Part shown: one piece after another, positions 8,238-17,235 of the stretch
Layout: each line of letters starts with the position of its first letter
How positions within the stretch are numbered: position 1 is the stretch's first letter
Assembly (NCBI RefSeq): GCF_005406125.1
Contig: NZ_BIXZ01000001.1
Coordinates: forward strand, 124,001 to 188,000
Length of the DNA stretch: 64,000 nucleotides
DNA from: Haloarcula mannanilytica
Lineage (GTDB): Archaea > Halobacteriota > Halobacteria > Halobacteriales > Haloarculaceae
Direction of reading: 5' to 3'
Position numbers and translations under genes: made by a program
The notes under the pieces: generated by a model
The model's database searches: none
What the model saw: only the letters and a program-made list of their open reading frames with translations
What the model was told of the DNA's origin: nothing

Positions 8238-9662
8238 TTAGCCGCGTAGCGGCGCAAGCAAAAGCAGGACGCCGAGGACCGCGACGGCCATCGCTCCAGA
8301 CGATCCGACAGCTGTTCCCACGGACTGTCTAGCTAGCTCAACCGCACCGAAGAGCAGGATACCGAGGACGCCGACACCGACGGCGAACACGCCGTGGTAC
8401 AGCTCAAGCCGTCGGGTTTCCGGTCGATGGCCCAGTTCCGCCGTCAGCCCCAGTCCGTATGTGCCCACGTCCCAGGTGACGAGGCCGCCGGCGACGCCGC
8501 CGAACACCAGCAGCGCGGGGAGGTCCGCTTGTGCTGCACCGATGCTCGCATAGATGAGCCCCGCGGCGGTCAACGCGGCGGGAGCCGCCCGCTCAGGCAG
8601 CAAGCCGAGCTTGAGCGCACCGAGGGCGAGGACGAGCACCAGATAGACGGCCAGCGGGAGCAGGACCGCGCCGGCGAATACGGCGCCCGGGTTCGCTGAG
8701 ACGATACTGAGCCGGAGCAGGACCGGTGCCAGCAACAGCAGGTAGCCGAGCGCGGCGACGACGGCCCCGACCGCCCGGACGGAGGAGTGGTCAAACTCAG
8801 TGGTGAACGTTCGGAGGACGAACGCCCCCGTCGCGGCCAGCAGCGCGCCCACTGTAACAGCGGCAATCGGCCCGAGGACGAGCCAGGACGACAGCAGCCC
8901 CGCGACAGCGCCAAACGGCGGTGCGGCGAGGACCCGGTCGAGCGGTGTAAAGACCACCACGAACGGGGTGAGGACAGTAAGGACGCCAGCGCCCAGCCCG
9001 ACAGCGCCGAGCACGCGCTTACAGCGGGCGTACGTCGCTGCCCGCTCTGCTCGTCGGCTCCGTGCTGTCAACTGCAGGACCGGGAGCTGCCACAGGGCCA
9101 GGAAGAGACAGATCGCCGAGACGCACACGAGCGCGCTGAGCCCCAGGGCGGCAGCGACCGGGGACGTTGCGCCGACGACTGCTGTCAGGAGCCGCCAGCA
9201 GACCCACGCGATGCCGGCAGCCAGCACGAGGACGATGATACCGACCACCGCGAACAGATACGAGAGCGCGCTACTCACGGTCGTCGACGCAACTGTTTCC
9301 GTGCCGAGAACGTTCGTCCAGCCGGTCGCGACGCCGACCATCGCCAGGACGACACCGCCCATCAGAGCGGTCTCAACCGGCGAAAGCACGAGGGTGGCGA
9401 GGACGCCGGACGCCGCCGGGAGGAAGCAAAGGTGGCCGATAACCGTCGGGCCGAGCGACTCGCGGTCGAGCAGCGTCATGCCGGCGACGGAGACGCCTGC
9501 CAGCAGCGCGACCCCGCTGAACAGTTGCGGGTCGCCCCGGAGGACGCCGGTCGCCAGACCGAACGCGGCGACGACGAGCGCGGCGATGGTCAGGCTCGTC
9601 GCCCGTGGCCGCCCCTCGTCGCCGACGGCCGACGGCGTGTCGAGTCGCGGGCCGCCGACCAT
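8238..9662 (-). CDS. polytopic membrane protein of the MoxR/DUF58 operon
   Basis: 474 residues, almost entirely hydrophobic, with about 12 predicted membrane helices and very short loops. Apart from a short hydrophilic stretch at about 200-215, no catalytic motif is visible. It starts 1 bp after the DUF58 stop and is followed by MoxR. Proteins in this position in other haloarchaea are annotated DUF7519; I recall that name but cannot confirm it. By context it may be the membrane scaffold on which the MoxR/DUF58 pair acts. Confidence 0.75.
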   Translation of the reverse strand: MVGGPRLDTPSAVGDEGRPRATSLTIAALVVAAFGLATGVLRGDPQLFSGVALLAGVSVAGMTLLDRESLGPTVIGHLCFLPAASGVLATLVLSPVETALMGGVVLAMVGVATGWTNVLGTETVASTTVSSALSYLFAVVGIIVLVLAAGIAWVCWRLLTAVVGATSPVAAALGLSALVCVSAICLFLALWQLPVLQLTARSRRAERAATYARCKRVLGAVGLGAGVLTVLTPFVVVFTPLDRVLAAPPFGAVAGLLSSWLVLGPIAAVTVGALLAATGAFVLRTFTTEFDHSSVRAVGAVVAALGYLLLLAPVLLRLSIVSANPGAVFAGAVLLPLAVYLVLVLALGALKLGLLPERAAPAALTAAGLIYASIGAAQADLPALLVFGGVAGGLVTWDVGTYGLGLTAELGHRPETRRLELYHGVFAVGVGVLGILLFGAVELARQSVGTAVGSSGAMAVAVLGVLLLLAPLRG

Positions 9663-11024
9663 TCAGACCCCACCTCCCGGGTGGACGCTGCCGTCCGGTC
9701 GGCGCGCTTCGACGGCGAACGCGTAGTCGAGAACGAGCGGGAGCGGCGTTCCCCGCTGCCAGTCGATTGTTCTGGCCCCGGTCGCCTGACACCGCGCGAG
9801 GCGGGTCCGACGGCGGACGTGCTCGTGTTGCCCGCTGACCGTGCTTGCGGCGGTCACGTCCGGGGAGAGGACGGTCCGCGCGGCATCCAGGGCTGCCCAC
9901 CCTTCCATCGCCGTTACCGGGCCGTCGTCGAGTATGGGTGAGACGAGTACGAACTGCGAGCGTGGCCCGGCCAGTTCCATCACTTTTCGGAACTGTTGCT
10001 GTGGGTCCACTTCGGCGGTTCCACCCTTGTCCGTGCCACTTTCGCCCCCATCCTCTCCGTCCGGGTCGCGCTCGGCGGCTTCGGCAGCGTCTTCAAGTCG
10101 GTCGATCGCTCGGGACCGCTGGTCGCTCCCGTTGCCGGGCGGTATCCAGGCCAGTCCGCCCGGGCCGTCGCCGTCGATGCCGACCACCGCGAGTCCGACC
10201 TCGTGGCCGGCCCCCAAGAGCGAGGTCAGCGCGTGAGTTGTCGCGTACGCGCCGAGTTCGACTGCGGTGGGCCGGCCCGGTCCGGCGGTCACCCGCGACG
10301 GGGGGCGAGCGTCGAGGACGAACACGACCGCCGTCGACACCCACTGCTCGTAGTTAACTGTCGACAGTTCCCCCCGCTTGGCGTAGCTGCGCCAGTCGAT
10401 ACGACCCACCGGGTCGCCGCGCCGGTACTCCCGCGTCGAGTGGAAGGTGAACCCGTCGCCGGGGTCGCTGGTGGTGCGCTGCCCGACGCGGTCGTTGCCC
10501 TGGTCGGACAGCGGCGGGGCCTCGGCGTCCAACCGGCAGACGAGCCGGTCGTCGCCGTCCGGGGTCTGTACTGCCGTTGCGACCTCAGCCGCACCAGTCC
10601 CGCGGGCGCGGAGCCGCGGCGGCTCGAAGTCGTGGTCGCCGCGGCGGGCGATGAGTGTGTATTCCAGCGTGAGCGACTCGCCGGCGGCCAGTGTCTCGCC
10701 ACTACGGGGTGAGCCCGCGATAACCGAGAGGTCCCGCGGAACGCCGTCGACGACCCGGAGGTCCGACACCGGCCCCTCGGACTCGTTGGTCACCGTCACT
10801 CGCACCGAGACGGGGTGGCCCGGCGGGGCCGGCGTCGGCTCGACCGCCCGCGACACCGTCATCTCTGCGGGCACGCTCGCGGTCGAGACAGCCCCGTAGG
10901 CCAGATACGAAAGCGGAAGCCCCGCGGCGAGCAGGAGCGCGCCGTTGCCCGCCCAGACGCCGGCCCCGGCGAGCGCCAGCGCGGCCACGACCGCCCCGCG
11001 CCACCGCGCCCGTCGCCGCCCCAT
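9663..11024 (-). CDS. DUF58 domain membrane-anchored protein
   Basis: 453 residues: two N-terminal membrane helices (about 8-28 and 30-50), a beta-rich domain resembling the extracellular part of DUF58 proteins (about 60-190), then the diagnostic DUF58 tract YRRGDPVGRIDWRSYAKRG at about 200-220 and a VWA-like fold starting VFVLDARPPS. A charged, probably disordered insert follows at about 330-360. Such proteins accompany MoxR ATPases across bacteria and archaea and are thought to be their clients or effectors. Starts and stops of the flanking genes abut without spacer, so this is one transcription unit. Confidence 0.9.
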   Translation of the reverse strand: MGRRRARWRGAVVAALALAGAGVWAGNGALLLAAGLPLSYLAYGAVSTASVPAEMTVSRAVEPTPAPPGHPVSVRVTVTNESEGPVSDLRVVDGVPRDLSVIAGSPRSGETLAAGESLTLEYTLIARRGDHDFEPPRLRARGTGAAEVATAVQTPDGDDRLVCRLDAEAPPLSDQGNDRVGQRTTSDPGDGFTFHSTREYRRGDPVGRIDWRSYAKRGELSTVNYEQWVSTAVVFVLDARPPSRVTAGPGRPTAVELGAYATTHALTSLLGAGHEVGLAVVGIDGDGPGGLAWIPPGNGSDQRSRAIDRLEDAAEAAERDPDGEDGGESGTDKGGTAEVDPQQQFRKVMELAGPRSQFVLVSPILDDGPVTAMEGWAALDAARTVLSPDVTAASTVSGQHEHVRRRTRLARCQATGARTIDWQRGTPLPLVLDYAFAVEARRPDGSVHPGGGV

Positions 11025-11978
11025 TCAGTCACGCACCTCCGTTACGTCGCCCCAATCGGCTCTGACGGTTGCCCCGTCGTCCGCCGCGGTGGTGTCTGGA
11101 CCGTCTTCCCGAGCGGTCTCACTCGGTCCATGTGGCGAGTCGCTTGGCTCCGTTTCGACCGATTCATCGGCTACAGCCCCGTTCTCGGCCGTCGCCGATT
11201 CGCCGGCCCTGCTGTCCGGCGCTGTGCCCGTCCCGATTGCTTCACGAGCGGGGAGCGACCCGTCGACGGCCCGCTGGAGAGTCCCGTCGGCCGCCCGCTG
11301 AAGGTCGGCGACGCCGGGAGCAACGACGGGGACCGGTCGCGGGGCCTGCTGGCCGACAACTGAAGGGAGCGCGTCGTCCGCGGCGGCGCTGACCGCCGCC
11401 ATCGCTCGGGCGCTCCGTTGCCGGACGGCCTTTTCGGGGAACAGCCAGGCCCGGAGCCGCGCGCGCAGCGACCGGTCGGGCGGCGTAACGTCTTCGTCGA
11501 GGACCGCCGCGGCGACCGGGTCGTCCGTCCAGGCTCCGGCGGCGAGTTGCCGTTCGACCGCGTCGCGGTCGTGCCCGCCCTGTACCAGCGCGTCGATGAG
11601 GGTGGCGCGGAGCGGCTCCCGGACCGGCCCCATGCTCTCCGCGACAGTCCCGCCCTTTCGGGCCTGTGCGGCCGCCGCCTCGACGTGCTCGGCCAGGTCG
11701 GTTCCGGAGACCGCTTCTTCGGCTGGCGTGGTCTCCAGATGCTCCCCGACGAATTCGTCGTCGGCCCACGGCGACGGGGACATTTCGGGACCGCCCGGCG
11801 TCCGCCAGAGCTTCCACAGCGCCACCAGCAGGCCGACGAGGATTGCGAACCCGCCTGCCACGCCCGGCCCGCCGACCGCCGGTTCGGGCGTCCCCGCCAG
11901 CGCGACGAGCGCCCCGACAGCCACCAGCAGCAGGCCGACCGCCGCAGCGACGCCCAGTGTGACGCGACTGCGGTTCAT
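11025..11978 (-). CDS. two-helix membrane protein of the MoxR/DUF58 operon
   Basis: 317 residues. Two N-terminal membrane helices (about 6-29 and 37-59) are followed by a soluble, mostly helical Ala/Glu-rich domain, with a low-complexity tail after about 250. No catalytic motif is seen. The start overlaps the stop of the DUF4129-like gene (ATGA) and the stop abuts the DUF58 start. Haloarchaeal proteins in this slot are often labelled DUF7269, which I give tentatively. It probably belongs to a membrane complex with its four operon partners. Confidence 0.75.
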   Translation of the reverse strand: MNRSRVTLGVAAAVGLLLVAVGALVALAGTPEPAVGGPGVAGGFAILVGLLVALWKLWRTPGGPEMSPSPWADDEFVGEHLETTPAEEAVSGTDLAEHVEAAAAQARKGGTVAESMGPVREPLRATLIDALVQGGHDRDAVERQLAAGAWTDDPVAAAVLDEDVTPPDRSLRARLRAWLFPEKAVRQRSARAMAAVSAAADDALPSVVGQQAPRPVPVVAPGVADLQRAADGTLQRAVDGSLPAREAIGTGTAPDSRAGESATAENGAVADESVETEPSDSPHGPSETAREDGPDTTAADDGATVRADWGDVTEVRD

Positions 11979-14029
11979 CCGTCCGCCTCCGTATCGCTCG
12001 CGTTCACGAGCGCGTCGTACGCTTCGCGGGCGCGCTCACGGCGGCTCTCCGTGGACTGGCCGCCGTACTCGACCTCCTCGAACGCGCGTGTCAGCGCCTC
12101 CACGGGCTGGCGCGGCAGGCCGCTCTCGATAGCGGCTCGGGAGACTTCTCTGGGCGTTCGCGTGCGCCAGCGTCCGGGGACGACCCAGCGAGCGAACGCC
12201 CGCCAGAGGTCCCGGAGTGACGGCCCCGAGCCGGCAGTGGCCGACGCCGACCCGGACGCGGTCTCCGTCTCACTGGAGGGCGACGCGACCGATGTGGACT
12301 CGCCGCTGGCGAATCGGTAGTAGCTGTATACCGCGACCGTACCGACTGCGACTGCACCGCCCAATATGACGCCGCCGGCGATGCCCCAGCGGACGTATGC
12401 GAGGGCTGTGGCGACTCCCGATAGACCGGCGGCGGTGAGGTGTCTCGGCGTGATCGCATCGCTACCCCGGGCGATAACCCGCGCTCCGGCCGTGCGGATC
12501 CACGTCCGGAAGTGACGAGCCAGCGCCGACAGCGACAGTTGGCGTGACCTGCCCCACGCCAGCAGGCGGGCAGGCGGGCCACGGAGCCGGCGCAGCGTCG
12601 TTTCGATACCAGTCACAAGGCGAAGGACTACGCGCTGGGTCCAGGTGGTGACGCCGGCAACCGTCGTCCCGGCGGATGCGACCACTGCGGAAACCGCGTC
12701 ACCGCCTGAGAACGCCGCTTTCCGGTAGTGATACAGGACCGCGACGCCGACCACCCCGAGCGCGACGAGGAGGCCGCCCCGGTCCCACAGGACGGCGACA
12801 AAAAACAGCGAATCGAACACGGCCCACGCGATACCGACCGCTCGGCCGACGCCACGGCCGTACAACAGCACGGCTATCGGGACCGTGACGACGGTCAGTA
12901 CGAACAGTCCGATCCCGAGAGCGATTGTCCCGGCGTACGCGACCCACACCGGTGCGGTGGCAGTTTGTCGGTCCGTCGTCGCTGTGACCGTCTGGTCGGG
13001 ATTCACCGGGAGCGTGTACGCGACGGTCCCGTTCGCGCCGGTCGTACCCTGGCGCTGCCCGTCGACTGTGACCGCTGCGCTCTCGACCGGCTCGCCGTCT
13101 CTGACAGCGTGGATACGGGCCGGGTCACCGGGTACCGGCAGCAGTTCGGGCGATCTGACGCGGACCGTGAGGTCCAGCACGTCGAGCCGTTCGCTCCCGC
13201 CGAACTCCCCGCGGGTCACCGCCACGGACGCGCTGTCACGGTCCGGGACCGTCAGCCGGTATCGCCCGTTCTCGTCCGTTCGACCGACGGGGTCGCCGCC
13301 GACGCTGACGGTCGCGTTCCGCATCGGCACGCCGTCGACCGTCGCGACCAGCGAAACGGTCGAACCCGGATACGGCTCCCCGGAAGGCGTGACGGAGACG
13401 TGCCCGTCGACGCTGTACTGGCCGGTGTTCGTGCCGGTGTCCGGCGGCGTCTGCTGGGGGGCTTGATCGTGGGCTGTCATCGAGTCGGCCGTTCCCAGCA
13501 TGCGCTGGGAAACCGCCGAGACGGCTGCCGGCGCAGTGCCCGCGGCGTCGGGGACCGACGACCGGTCGCCGTCCACGGCGAGACTGGTGGCCGGTCCGTC
13601 TTCGCCGGCCGCGGTGAACTCACAGGACGCCGCTGTAGGTGTCTCGACGGTGACGTTCAGCGCCCGCTGGTACGGCACCCGTCCGGACACGAGCCCGCTC
13701 TCGTTCGTCCGGCCGACGTACTGGTCGTTGAACCAGACCCGGGCCGAGGAGACGGGGTCGAAGTCCCGTGACACTCGCACTGCCAGCGTGTCACCGGGCG
13801 TCGGGTCCGAATCGATGCGCACGACGCAGCCATCCGTCGCTGCCGACACGTCGCCGGACCCGCCGCTGTCAGGTCCCGTGTTCGAGGCGGGCGGCGGAGC
13901 CAGAAACGACGCGACGAGGAGTCCGGCGAGGCCAAGACTGACCAGTGCCAGCTGTCGCCAGTCGACGCCACCCCGCCGTCCGTCGGATGCTGTTCCCACT
14001 GTAGCCGCTCCTATGACACGAGTGCCCAC
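11975..14029 (-). CDS. multi-domain membrane protein with Ig-like repeats and DUF4129-like C-terminus
   Basis: 684 residues beginning with GTG. A membrane anchor (about 30-47) leads into an external region with repeated carboxypeptidase-regulatory/Ig-like units: V(R/S)V..G.P...A.V.V.G....GTT..NG....(T/Y) occurs three or four times between about 80 and 350. Two helices (about 365-390 and 395-430), an arginine-rich cytoplasmic stretch, another helix pair (about 535-575) and a soluble tail follow. The tail tract SRAAIESGLPRQPVEALTRA with FEEVEYGG matches DUF4129, a domain usually found beside transglutaminase, DUF58 and MoxR genes. First gene of the operon; no transglutaminase domain is present. 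Confidence 0.82.
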   Translation of the reverse strand: MGTRVIGAATVGTASDGRRGGVDWRQLALVSLGLAGLLVASFLAPPPASNTGPDSGGSGDVSAATDGCVVRIDSDPTPGDTLAVRVSRDFDPVSSARVWFNDQYVGRTNESGLVSGRVPYQRALNVTVETPTAASCEFTAAGEDGPATSLAVDGDRSSVPDAAGTAPAAVSAVSQRMLGTADSMTAHDQAPQQTPPDTGTNTGQYSVDGHVSVTPSGEPYPGSTVSLVATVDGVPMRNATVSVGGDPVGRTDENGRYRLTVPDRDSASVAVTRGEFGGSERLDVLDLTVRVRSPELLPVPGDPARIHAVRDGEPVESAAVTVDGQRQGTTGANGTVAYTLPVNPDQTVTATTDRQTATAPVWVAYAGTIALGIGLFVLTVVTVPIAVLLYGRGVGRAVGIAWAVFDSLFFVAVLWDRGGLLVALGVVGVAVLYHYRKAAFSGGDAVSAVVASAGTTVAGVTTWTQRVVLRLVTGIETTLRRLRGPPARLLAWGRSRQLSLSALARHFRTWIRTAGARVIARGSDAITPRHLTAAGLSGVATALAYVRWGIAGGVILGGAVAVGTVAVYSYYRFASGESTSVASPSSETETASGSASATAGSGPSLRDLWRAFARWVVPGRWRTRTPREVSRAAIESGLPRQPVEALTRAFEEVEYGGQSTESRRERAREAYDALVNASDTEADG

Positions 14030-14255
14030 CGCGGCACTCGCTATCCTTTTCAGGAAAATTTGTGTGAAACGTAATGAATCCTCGGCATGTATGGCTCGTG
14101 GGCGACCACAGCAGCGACGCCAACGCGGGTCCGGGCCAGCGGCACCGCCCGCATCGAATTGGGGCCGGAACGGTACAGTGGGCTGGTTCGGTCAACAGCT
14201 GTGGCAACCGGGACCGATGGGTTCATTCTGACCCAGACCGAACGGGAAACTGACA

Positions 14256-14801
14256 ATGCGCGTTCGTGACTGGCAGGACATTCTCGAAGACGTGATGGAG
14301 AGCAATGCCAATCCGGGGGACTGGCGTGCCGTCGGGGGCGACCGCGCGAACGGAATCGGCGAGGACATCTACTTCGGTCACCCCGACGCCGGCGTCTACC
14401 AGCTCAAGACCTACGCGAAGAACCCTTTCGAGGTACAGGGCGTCGGGTCACAGGTGGCCCGTCGAATCGACGACGACATCGACCCGCTGTTCCCGACCGA
14501 CGGGTCGGGCATCTTCGGCGTCCAGCAGGGGCCCGAAGACGAGGACGACGCCGAGGAGAAGGCCAAGAACCTCGAAACGGTGCTGGAAACCCATGCGGAC
14601 GCACCCACCTCACCGCAAGCACTGCTTGAGGACATGATGGACGCCATGGACTCGCCCGCCTACGGCCCGATGGAGTTCGACCACCACGACCGGCCCGACC
14701 AGATGAGCGACCTCACTGAGACGTTCGAGGAAGCAGAGGAGCTACTCGACGCGGAGTTCGAAGATGTCATCGAGGAAGACGTAGAACGGGGCTTCTACTG
14801 A
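14256..14801 (+). CDS. conserved acidic haloarchaeal protein, unknown function
   Basis: 181 residues, very acidic, no signal or membrane helix. Notable tracts are GDRANGIGEDIYFGHP and GVYQLKTYAKNP in the N-terminal half, suggesting a compact alpha/beta fold, and a Glu-rich helical C-terminus (TFEEAEELLDAEFEDVIEED). I cannot assign a family. It is divergent from the DUF4129 operon across a 226-bp spacer and is followed 37 bp later by a small membrane protein. Confidence 0.75.
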   Translation: MRVRDWQDILEDVMESNANPGDWRAVGGDRANGIGEDIYFGHPDAGVYQLKTYAKNPFEVQGVGSQVARRIDDDIDPLFPTDGSGIFGVQQGPEDEDDAEEKAKNLETVLETHADAPTSPQALLEDMMDAMDSPAYGPMEFDHHDRPDQMSDLTETFEEAEELLDAEFEDVIEEDVERGFY

Positions 14802-14838
14802 TGGCCCAACGGACACAGGCCGGCGCTGGGGGTCGCTG

Positions 14839-15174
14839 ATGGTCGGCCCCTCGGTGACGGACGCCGACCGACAGCGGTTTCTCAGATACATGCAAGTCGG
14901 GTTCGCACTCCTCGTCGGCGTCTCGATGGGGCTCGTGACGCTGTATGGCGGTGCCGACTTGCTGCTGGTACTCGGTATCTTCGTCGGTGGGACCGCCATC
15001 GGCGGCCTCCTCGCGTGGTACGTCATCCCGGAAAGCGTCGCCGAAACGCCCTACGAGTCGTTCGACAGGGGGCCGAAACCCGGCGCACGAACGAAACAGC
15101 GCCGGCAGGAAGGCGACGACTCCGAACGACCTGGGGCCGAAGACGACAGCAGACTCTCGCGGAACCGCGACTAG
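14839..15174 (+). CDS. small two-helix membrane protein
   Basis: 111 residues. A short cytoplasmic N-terminus (DADRQRFLRYMQ) is followed by two adjacent helices (about 19-38 and 42-62) and a polar tail that is charged and probably disordered after residue 75. The pattern matches a common haloarchaeal family of unknown function. Its TAG stop overlaps the stop of the convergent ribbon-helix-helix gene by 4 bp. Confidence 0.7.
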   Translation: MVGPSVTDADRQRFLRYMQVGFALLVGVSMGLVTLYGGADLLLVLGIFVGGTAIGGLLAWYVIPESVAETPYESFDRGPKPGARTKQRRQEGDDSERPGAEDDSRLSRNRD

Positions 15175-15398
15175 AGGAAGTCGTCCTGCATCGCGGGGTC
15201 CTGCTGTTCCGAGGCCGTCTGGTCGAAGATCTCTTCGTCGAGCGTCTCGGTCTCTTCGGTCGTCGTGTTGTAGGCCGAAATCCCTCGCTTCAGGAGGTCT
15301 TCAACGGCCTGGTCACGGTTGAGGAACTCGCCCTGTTCGACGAGTCGCTGAATGTCCGAGTCAACCTGGTCCGGGAGTGATACCTTGATCTTGCTCAC
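15171..15398 (-). CDS. ribbon-helix-helix DNA-binding protein
   Basis: 75 residues, GTG start. The N-terminus SKIKVSLPDQVDSDIQRLVE has the beta-strand plus helix of MetJ/Arc-type (CopG-like) regulators, followed by the second helix NRDQAVEDLLKRGISAY; the rest is an acidic tail. Haloarchaeal members are often labelled DUF7120 (given from memory). It would dimerise and insert its strand in the DNA major groove. It is divergent from the MFS gene with only 52 bp between start codons, so it is a natural candidate to control that promoter and its own. Confidence 0.8.
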   Translation of the reverse strand: MSKIKVSLPDQVDSDIQRLVEQGEFLNRDQAVEDLLKRGISAYNTTTEETETLDEEIFDQTASEQQDPAMQDDFL

Positions 15399-15420
15399 AC
15401 TTGCGGCCTATACTGTTCGG

Positions 15421-15430
15421 ACATAAAAAC
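15421..15430. promoter_or_regulatory. shared bidirectional TATA element
   Basis: ACATAAAAAC lies 21-30 bp before GTG 15451 on the plus strand and 23-32 bp before GTG 15398 on the minus strand. No other AT-rich hexamer sits at a suitable distance for either gene, so both leaderless transcripts appear to use one element. Confidence 0.55.
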
Positions 15431-15450
15431 CCACCCCCGATTTTGCGACG

Positions 15451-16821
15451 GTGGAAACTATCCGCGCGCGAGTGCGCGGAACCGCCACACACTTGCCGAC
15501 GGCCGACACGAACCACAGTGTGAACGCGAACGACCGAGCGATCACCGCGCTGGTCATGCTCGCACACGGGCTGGTCCACACCTACGAGATGGCGGTCCCG
15601 ATCTTCGTCGTCATCTGGCTCACCGAGTTCGACCTCATCAACCTCGGCGTCGCCCAGTTCGACGTGACGACGGCGACCGTCGGTGTCATCGTGACGCTGG
15701 GCTATGGCCTGTTCGGGGCGGGCGCACTCCCTGGGGGTATCGTCGTCGACCGCATCGGCTCTCGCCGGCTCATCACGGGCTGTCTGCTCGGGATGGGTGG
15801 CTCGTATATCTTGCTCGGATTGGCTCCGAACATGGTCGTCATCGCGCTTGCGCTGGTCCTCTGGGGCCTCTCGGCCAGCGTCTACCACCCGGCCGGCCTC
15901 TCGCTCATCAGCAAGGGGGTCAAACAGCGCGGGACCGGGCTGGCCTACCACGGTGTCGCCGGCAACCTCGGTATCGGCCTCGGCCCGCTCGTCGCTGCGA
16001 TTCTCCTGCTCGTCGCGGAGTGGCGGACGGTCGCACTCATTCTCGGGGTCCCTGCGTTGCTCGCCGCCGTCTACGCCTCACAAGCGAGCTTCGACGAGAC
16101 GGCGGCGGTCGCGGCCGCGACAGACGGCGGTTCGAAGGCCAGCAGCGGCATCGACTCGCTCGGGGAGTTCCTCACGGAGAGCAAGCACCTGCTTACTGGC
16201 AGTTTCCTGCTGGTGTTCGTTGTCGTCATGTGTTCGGGGCTGTACTACCGCGGCGTCCTCACGTTCCTTCCGGAACTCCTGCGTGACCTGCCGGGCTTCG
16301 AGCCGATCCCGATAGAGACGCTACTGCCCTCCAGTGTCCTGTCTGCACTCGGCATCGAAGCCGGGGCGGGACAGACACTCAAGCCACAGGACTACTTCTA
16401 CGCCGGCCTGTTGCTCATCGGCGTGTTCGGCCAGTACGCTGGCGGCAAACTGAGCGACCGGATTCCCGTCGAGTACGGCATCGCCGGCTCGTTCCTGGGG
16501 CTGGCAATTCTGGCGGTGCTGTTCGTCCCGGTGTCGGGAATGGGACTCGGGCCGCTGGCGGTGCTTGGCGCGCTGCTGGGGGTTGCCCTGTTCGTCGTCC
16601 AGCCGCTGTATCAGGCTTCAGTCGCGGAGTATACGCCCGCCGGGACGCGCGGGCTCTCCTACGGCTTTACGTATCTGGGCGTGTTCGGCGTCGGCGCGCT
16701 CGGCGGCGGGTTGGCCGGGTCGATCCTGGCCTTTGCGAACGCGACGGCGCTGTTCGCCACCCTCGCCGGCATCGCGCTCGTTGCTGTCCTCGCGGGGATC
16801 GTTCTCGCGCGTCGCGTGTAG
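15451..16821 (+). CDS. MFS transporter
   Basis: 456 residues with 12 membrane helices in two halves separated by a loop near 210-235 (AAATDGGSKASS). The signature GALPGGIVVDRIGSRRLI sits in the loop between helices 2 and 3, and YAGGKLSDRIPVEYG repeats it in the second half, as usual in the major facilitator superfamily. The helix-1 tract MLAHGLVHTYEMAVPIF and the YHPAGLSLIS tract resemble fosmidomycin-resistance/YnfM-type drug or metabolite exporters; the substrate is unknown. The start GTG 15451 is chosen because of the TATA element 25 bp upstream; GTG 15520 is a plausible shorter start just before helix 1. Confidence 0.87.
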   Translation: METIRARVRGTATHLPTADTNHSVNANDRAITALVMLAHGLVHTYEMAVPIFVVIWLTEFDLINLGVAQFDVTTATVGVIVTLGYGLFGAGALPGGIVVDRIGSRRLITGCLLGMGGSYILLGLAPNMVVIALALVLWGLSASVYHPAGLSLISKGVKQRGTGLAYHGVAGNLGIGLGPLVAAILLLVAEWRTVALILGVPALLAAVYASQASFDETAAVAAATDGGSKASSGIDSLGEFLTESKHLLTGSFLLVFVVVMCSGLYYRGVLTFLPELLRDLPGFEPIPIETLLPSSVLSALGIEAGAGQTLKPQDYFYAGLLLIGVFGQYAGGKLSDRIPVEYGIAGSFLGLAILAVLFVPVSGMGLGPLAVLGALLGVALFVVQPLYQASVAEYTPAGTRGLSYGFTYLGVFGVGALGGGLAGSILAFANATALFATLAGIALVAVLAGIVLARRV

Positions 16822-16902
16822 CTACCCCGACAACAGCTAGGTAGTTCTCAATCGTTGTACTGGGGTAGTAACGTATATCATCTCCTTCAGTTGATACTGG
16901 GT

Positions 16903-17235
16903 ATGCAAACGGGACTGGCGGCGTTAGATCCTCATAAAGTTGTATTGCCCATTATTGCGCTGATCGGACTCGTCCCGGTACTACTGCGCTACCGGCGAAG
17001 TTCGCGGTTGTTCGTGGTCGGCTACATGCTGTTGATCGTGGCGACAGTCGTGACCAACGTCGAGAACCTGTTTCTCGGCACGGTGCTCAACTACGCCGAG
17101 CATTACCTCGGCCTGATGGGTTCGGGTCTGGCATTCCTGTTCGCGGCGTATGTCCGCCGCCAGCAGGTCCTCTCGGACGATGTCGATGCGGACGGCCCTG
17201 ATATCGCTGCAGACGGCGGGAGGGCGGAATCGTGA
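16903..17235 (+). CDS. small membrane protein coupled to a chemotaxis transducer
   Basis: 110 residues with three hydrophobic segments (about 11-27, 35-56 and 67-83) and an acidic cytoplasmic tail. ATG 16903 is preferred over a GTG-type opening at 16855 because the TATA box cgtatatca lies 23-31 bp before it. Its TGA overlaps the GTG of the transducer gene, so both are translated together. Unknown family; by position it could be a sensor or partner subunit for the transducer, as sensory rhodopsins are for Htr proteins, but it has no retinal-binding Lys motif and is too short to be a rhodopsin. Confidence 0.7.
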   Translation: MQTGLAALDPHKVVLPIIALIGLVPVLLRYRRSSRLFVVGYMLLIVATVVTNVENLFLGTVLNYAEHYLGLMGSGLAFLFAAYVRRQQVLSDDVDADGPDIAADGGRAES

